A stretch of DNA of 38,745 bases. Source: Betaproteobacteria bacterium HGW-Betaproteobacteria-3 (GTDB lineage Bacteria; Pseudomonadota; Gammaproteobacteria; Burkholderiales; Burkholderiaceae_C). Position numbers and translations under genes: made by a program. Location of the stretch: positions 1 through 38,745 of the forward strand of contig PHCI01000030.1 in the NCBI GenBank assembly GCA_002842205.1. The letters run 5' to 3'. Shown piece after piece: positions 35,293-38,745 of the stretch. Numbering within the stretch: the first letter of the stretch is position 1; each line of letters begins with the position of its first letter. Under the pieces are notes generated by a model that made no database searches, was not told the origin of the DNA, and saw only the letters and a list, made by a program, of their open reading frames with translations.

Positions 35293-36363
35293 CCTGCGTG
35301 GCTGCCCGGCGGCCAGTTGCAAACCATCTGGCCCGCGCTGTACGCCCGCCGCGTGTTCGGCCCGCACCCGCAGTACCGTCGCGAACGCTGGGACACGCCC
35401 GACGGCGACTTCATCGACGTGGACTTCCTGGACGAAGCCGCAACGCCGGGTGCGGGGGCGGCTTTAGCGCCAGGTCGCAACGAAGTACGCGCAGCGACGA
35501 GCGTGGGGGTTGAAAAACCGTTGCTGGTGCTGTTCCACGGCCTCGAAGGCTCGTCGCGCAGCCATTACGCCGAGGCCTTTGCCGACTTCGCCCGCGAGCA
35601 CGGCCTGGCGTTTGCCGTGCCGCACTTTCGCGGCTGCAGCGGCGAGATCAACCGCGCGCCCCGGGCCTACCACTCGGGCGACTTTGAAGAGGTGGGCTGG
35701 ATCCTCGCGCGCTTTCAGGCCCGGCGCCAGGCGCAGGCGGGCCCGGGCCGCGTGGCCGCGCCCCTGGTGGCCGTGGGCATTTCGCTCGGGGGCAACGCGC
35801 TGATGTGCTGGGCGGCCGAAATGGGGGCGTCGGCCCGCGCGTTCGCCAGTGCCGTGGCGGCGGTGTGCTCGCCCATCGACCTGGCCGCGGGTGGCTACGC
35901 CATTGGCCGCGGCTTCAACCGGCTGGTGTACACCCGCATGTTCCTGCAGACCATGAAGCCCAAGGCCCTGCAAAAACTGGCGCAGCACCCGGGCCTGTTT
36001 GACGGTGCGGCACTGCAGGCGGCGCGCGATCTCTACGAGTTTGACAACCTCTTCACCGCGCCCCTGCATGGCTTTCGCAGCACCGAAGACTACTGGGCCC
36101 GTGCCAGTGCCAAGCCGCGGCTGGCGCAGATCGGCATCCCGGCGCTGGTGGTCAACGCGCGCAACGACCCCTTCGTGCCCGCCTGGTGCCTGCCGCACCA
36201 GAACGAGGTGGGCGCCCACGTGACGCTGTGGCAACCGGCCCACGGCGGGCATGTGGGTTTTCCGACGGGGCGGGTGCCCGGCCATGTGCGGGCCATGCCG
36301 GACGCGGTGGGCGGGTGGTTGGCGGCCGCAGCGGCTGGTTTCGCCCCTGACGCCGCACCCTGA
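35278..36363 (+). CDS. YheT-family alpha/beta hydrolase
   Basis: A 361-residue hydrolase of the YheT/ABHD1-3 group. The nucleophile serine lies in VAVGISLGGNAL (near 164), the acid in NARNDPFVP, the histidine in HGGHVGF, and LVLFHGLEGSSRSHYAEAFA forms the oxyanion region. The start codon and first five residues come from a dispersed repeat, and no ribosome-binding site is visible. Residues about 53-80 (ATPGAGAALAPGRNEVRAAT and following) look inserted and match a reversed GC-rich repeat. Substrate unknown; relatives act on esters or lipids. Confidence 0.92.
   Translation: MNYVAPAWLPGGQLQTIWPALYARRVFGPHPQYRRERWDTPDGDFIDVDFLDEAATPGAGAALAPGRNEVRAATSVGVEKPLLVLFHGLEGSSRSHYAEAFADFAREHGLAFAVPHFRGCSGEINRAPRAYHSGDFEEVGWILARFQARRQAQAGPGRVAAPLVAVGISLGGNALMCWAAEMGASARAFASAVAAVCSPIDLAAGGYAIGRGFNRLVYTRMFLQTMKPKALQKLAQHPGLFDGAALQAARDLYEFDNLFTAPLHGFRSTEDYWARASAKPRLAQIGIPALVVNARNDPFVPAWCLPHQNEVGAHVTLWQPAHGGHVGFPTGRVPGHVRAMPDAVGGWLAAAAAGFAPDAAP
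35452..35512 (-). repeat. GC-rich dispersed repeat, copy 3 (inside YheT gene)
   Basis: Read on the minus strand, CCCCCACGCTCGTCGCTGCG and the 13 bases that follow match the ptsH-ptsI repeat at 26 of 33 positions. It lies in frame and encodes residues about 58-80 of the hydrolase, between the first beta strands and LLVLFHGLEG, a place where the family has a short loop. Confidence 0.6.
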
Positions 36364-36368
36364 GTCGC

Positions 36369-37559
36369 TCAATCGCTCAGCCATGCCGCCATGTCCGGCA
36401 ACCCCATCGCCTGCGCGCCGTAACGCAGGCCAAACTGCTCGGCGCCGGGGTAGACGACAAACCGGTGCCTCACGCCCAGGTCTTCGCAGGCCACCGAAAA
36501 CCCTCGGTCCAGGCGGGGCGCCGACGAGCGCTTGATTTCAATCGCCACCTCGGGCTGGCCGCCGCGCTCCAGCAGCAGGTCGACCTCGGCACCGTCCTGC
36601 GAGCGGAAGAAATACGGCGTTCGGCGTTCTCCCGCGGCCTCAATCAGGTTTTCGATCACCATGCCCTCGTAGCTGTGGCCGGCCACGGGGTGGCCGAGCA
36701 GCGCGTCCACGGTCTCCAGTTCCAGCAGCGCATGCACCAGCCCGCTGTCGCGCACATAGGTTTTGGGCGTTTTCACGAGACGTTTGCCCAGGTTGCCGCT
36801 CCACGGCGCGAGGCGGCGCACCAGTTGCAGATCCACGAGCAAGTCCAGATAGCGCGCCACCGCGGGGGCCGACACGCCCAGCGCCTGGGCCAGACGCGAC
36901 TGGTTGAGCAGGCTGCCCTGGCTGTGCGCGAGCATGGTCCACAGGCGCCCCACGGATTCGGCCGGCAGGCGGGGGGCAAACATGGGCACGTCGCGCTCCA
37001 GATACGAACGCACAAAATCTCGCCGCCAGTCCAGGCTGGCCGCGTCGGACGGGGCCAGCAGACTGTCCGGGAATCCGCCCCGCAGCCACAAGGCGTCCAG
37101 CGCAATGTGGTGGGGTTCGGCGCCGGTTTCCAGCGCGTTCAGCGGTGCCACGTCGAGGTATGCGACACGCCCCGCCAGGGTTTCAGACGCCTGGCGCATC
37201 AGCTCGATGGCGGCGGAACCCAGCAGCAGAAAGTGGCCGGTGCGCTGGCCTGCCGCCCGGGCGTCGTCGATCACGCCGCGCAGTACTTCAAACAGGTTGG
37301 GAACACGGTGAATTTCATCGATGATGACCAACTGGCCCCTTTGACGCCGCAGGTAATCGTCGGCGTCGTCGAGCCGACGCCGGTCGGCCGGGCGCTCCAT
37401 GTCGAGGTACACCGCGCCCCCGGGCCAGTCGGCGGCGATCTTGCGGGCCAGCGTTGTCTTGCCCACCTGGCGCGGGCCGAGCAACACCACGGCAGCGGCG
37501 GTGGCCAGCTTGCCGCGCACAACGGCTTCGACGGGGCGGGCGATGAATGGAGTTTTCAT
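36369..37559 (-). CDS. DUF4143-type AAA ATPase
   Basis: A 396-residue protein with an AAA_14 ATPase domain: Walker A LLGPRQVGKTTLARK (about 27-41), Walker B QLVIIDEIHRV (about 76-86), sensor-like HFLLLGSAA. A winged-helix-like segment with LAQALGVSAPAVARYLDLL is followed by the C-terminal DUF4143 nuclease-like region with DGAEVDLLLERGGQPEVAIE and IEIKRS. These proteins are widespread, often horizontally transferred, with unknown role. Starts at ATG 37559; a 12-base palindrome sits just upstream. Its stop is five bases from the convergent hydrolase stop. Confidence 0.93.
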   Translation of the reverse strand: MKTPFIARPVEAVVRGKLATAAAVVLLGPRQVGKTTLARKIAADWPGGAVYLDMERPADRRRLDDADDYLRRQRGQLVIIDEIHRVPNLFEVLRGVIDDARAAGQRTGHFLLLGSAAIELMRQASETLAGRVAYLDVAPLNALETGAEPHHIALDALWLRGGFPDSLLAPSDAASLDWRRDFVRSYLERDVPMFAPRLPAESVGRLWTMLAHSQGSLLNQSRLAQALGVSAPAVARYLDLLVDLQLVRRLAPWSGNLGKRLVKTPKTYVRDSGLVHALLELETVDALLGHPVAGHSYEGMVIENLIEAAGERRTPYFFRSQDGAEVDLLLERGGQPEVAIEIKRSSAPRLDRGFSVACEDLGVRHRFVVYPGAEQFGLRYGAQAMGLPDMAAWLSD

Positions 37560-37568
37560 TGCCGTTAT

Positions 37569-37580
37569 TTTAACGTTAAA
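37569..37580. promoter_or_regulatory. Palindrome upstream of the DUF4143 ATPase
   Basis: TTTAACGTTAAA is a perfect 12-base palindrome nine bases before the ATPase start codon and just downstream of a TAAAAT box read on the minus strand (37592-37587). It is in an A/T-rich patch that contrasts with the GC-rich surroundings. It may be an operator for self-control of the ATPase gene. Confidence 0.5.
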
Positions 37581-37691
37581 CGTATGATTTTAGGCAATAA
37601 ATAAGCTCACGATCCATGCAGGCGGCGCGACATGGGCGGTTTTCGGCCGGGTTTCTCCCGGGGGTTCGTCAATTGGGCGAATAATCCCCGC

Positions 37692-38237
37692 ATGGACGAC
37701 ATCGTCAGGCAAGCGCTCGCCAAATGGCCCAACGTGCCCGCCTGTTACGGCTGGCTGGGGCTGGACGCGCGGGGCGCGTGGTCCATGCGCGACGACCGGG
37801 TGCAGGCGCTGGGCGGCTTTGCCAGCGGCGTGCCGGGCGCCAAGGGCTCGGTGCTGCGGCACGACAAGCTGGTCGAGTTCATCGGCCGCAATTACGAAGC
37901 CACGCCCGACGGGCAGTGGTTTTTCCAGAACGGGCCGCAGCGCGTGTATGTGGAACTGGAAGTCACGCCCTGGGTGATGCGGGTGGGCGCTGATTTTTCT
38001 GTCACCACCCACACCGGGCGCCCGGCGCAGGCCCGCAACTGTTTGGTGGACGAGCACGGCCGGGTGTACCTCGACACCGACCTTGGGCTGGGCCTGGTGC
38101 ACACGCAGGACGTGGCCTGCGCGGCCGACGCCATCGAGCTGGGCCGGTGGACGCCCCAGCCGGTGCAGGCCGACGAGTTGCCGACACGGTTTGGCTTTGT
38201 GCGCAGCCCGTTGGCCGCCTCAAATACTATTAAATAA
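37692..38237 (+). CDS. Conserved hypothetical protein (DUF2946-like by memory)
   Basis: A 181-residue protein starting at ATG 37692 (MDDIVRQALAKWPNVPACYG), the usual start of this betaproteobacterial family; an upstream ATG at 37632 is not supported. WLGLDARGAWSMRDDRVQAL, VEFIGRNYEATPDGQWFFQN and GPQRVYVELEVTPWVMRV are well-formed segments. I recall relatives labelled DUF2946, but with low certainty, and give no function. The last five residues (SNTIK) and stop are encoded by a dispersed repeat. Confidence 0.8.
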   Translation: MDDIVRQALAKWPNVPACYGWLGLDARGAWSMRDDRVQALGGFASGVPGAKGSVLRHDKLVEFIGRNYEATPDGQWFFQNGPQRVYVELEVTPWVMRVGADFSVTTHTGRPAQARNCLVDEHGRVYLDTDLGLGLVHTQDVACAADAIELGRWTPQPVQADELPTRFGFVRSPLAASNTIK

Positions 38238-38313
38238 ATAGCAAACTATGACCATTTGACAGGGGCTAAAGGCTGATTTTTCTTGAAATTTCAGAAAAAA
38301 CACCTGTTTTCAG
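38226..38313 (+). repeat. Structured dispersed repeat, copy 8
   Basis: First stem CTAT (38227-38230) and ATAG (38238-38241) with a 7-base loop, AGC, exactly 15 bases, GACAGGGGCTAAAGGC, then a second hairpin TTCT...GAAATTTC...AGAA and CTGTTTTCAG, like copy 3. The left arm encodes the last codons and the TAA stop of the preceding gene. Confidence 0.9.
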
Positions 38314-38321
38314 GCACCCAT

Positions 38322-38348
38322 GAAAAAAGCCGGTCAGTGACCGGCTTT
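38322..38348 (-). terminator. Rho-independent terminator of the cytochrome c gene
   Basis: On the minus strand AAAGCCGGTC and GACCGGCTTT pair perfectly around a 3-base loop and are followed by a T-run (TTTTTTC). It lies 62 bases after the cytochrome c stop and directly before repeat copy 8. Confidence 0.88.
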
Positions 38349-38410
38349 GGGGGTGGGGCCACGGGAGGCCGCCAAGTGCGGCGGGCTCGTGTGCCGGTTC
38401 AGCGCACGGC

Positions 38411-38745
38411 TTATTTGGCCGCGTTCACCATGTAGTCCACCGCCGCCTGCACTTCGGCGTCGGAGGCATTCGCGCCGCCCTTGGGGGGCATGGCGTTTTT
38501 GCCCTTGATGGCGTTGGCGTGCAGTGTGTCGAGACCGGTGGCAATGCGCGGCGCCCAGGCGGCCTTGTCGCCGAACTTGGGGGCGTTGATCAGGCCGGTG
38601 GCGTGGCAGGCCTGGCAGGTCTTTTTGTAGAGCGCTTCACCGGCACCCGCTGGGGCCGCGGGCGCTGCGGCGGCCACCACGGCCGGGGCTGCTGGCGCGA
38701 CGGGCGCAGCCGTCGGGGTTGCTGCGGTGCTGCCGGGAACGGACG
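38411..38745 (-). CDS. c-type cytochrome, C-terminal part (partial)
   Basis: The gene runs off the right edge, so its 5' end is missing; 111 full codons plus the TAA stop are visible. It ends in a cytochrome c domain with the haem-binding CQACH and the axial methionine in GKNAMPPKGG, of the cytochrome c5 type. Before it lies an Ala/Pro-rich linker that extends to the window edge, as in membrane-anchored or multi-domain c5 cytochromes. A GTG or ATG within the visible part is not the true start. Function is electron transfer in the periplasm. Confidence 0.9.
   Translation of the reverse strand, partial: SVPGSTAATPTAAPVAPAAPAVVAAAAPAAPAGAGEALYKKTCQACHATGLINAPKFGDKAAWAPRIATGLDTLHANAIKGKNAMPPKGGANASDAEVQAAVDYMVNAAK

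Overview
The window is a GC-rich (roughly 65% by eye) chromosomal segment from a betaproteobacterium, most likely of the family Comamonadaceae. The basis is the tuf-rpsJ-rplC...rpsQ order, a long Ala/Pro/Arg tail on ribosomal protein S3, the dat-ybeD-lipB-lipA order, a PTS phosphorelay (EIIA-Man type, HPr, EI) with no sugar permease beside it, and the style of the dispersed repeats. I see no rRNA, tRNA, CRISPR array, insertion sequence or phage gene. Coding density is high and no gene-free stretch exceeds 300 bases.

Layout. (1) 1-5594: the end of tuf and the S10 ribosomal cluster rpsJ, rplC, rplD, rplW, rplB, rpsS, rplV, rpsC, rplP, rpmC, rpsQ. A hairpin terminator and a strong sigma70-type promoter lie between rpsJ and rplC, and a terminator follows rpsQ. 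(2) 5645-9906: a peroxiredoxin; on the minus strand a redox/envelope set (TlpA-like thioredoxin, cytochrome b561, two YceI proteins) plus a GNAT acetyltransferase; then a DUF4197 exported protein. (3) 9992-12589: a degenerate histidine-kinase/receiver protein and a family III CoA-transferase, both minus. (4) 12616-16957: a tightly coupled plus-strand run of lipoprotein, MFS transporter, EIIA-Man, HPr and EI. (5) 17060-22624: L-serine dehydratase, an EamA exporter, an AhpD-like protein, and the lipoate operon (D-amino-acid transaminase, YbeD, LipB, LipA). (6) 22706-30577: a CopD-like membrane protein divergent from the full atpIBEFHAGDC operon. (7) 30728-31515: a previously uncalled 46-residue membrane protein and a cyclic-nucleotide-binding-domain protein. 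(8) 31661-33770: a lemA-ygcG-TPM operon. (9) 33840-38745: NAD(P)-binding protein, SnoaL-like protein, YheT-type hydrolase, a DUF4143 ATPase, a conserved hypothetical protein and the 3' part of a c-type cytochrome gene.

The most notable signal is a family of structured dispersed repeats. Eight copies (five clear, three degraded or coding-internal) share one fixed architecture: a 5-bp stem with a 7-nt loop ending in (AT)AGC, then exactly 15 nt, then a GACGGGGGCTAAAGGC-like core. Several copies add a second hairpin whose arms differ in sequence but stay complementary. Copies sit at gene borders and supply start codons, stop codons or a signal peptide, and some lie in frame inside genes. A second, GC-rich repeat family sits upstream of ptsI, between atpA and atpG, and apparently in frame inside the YheT gene.
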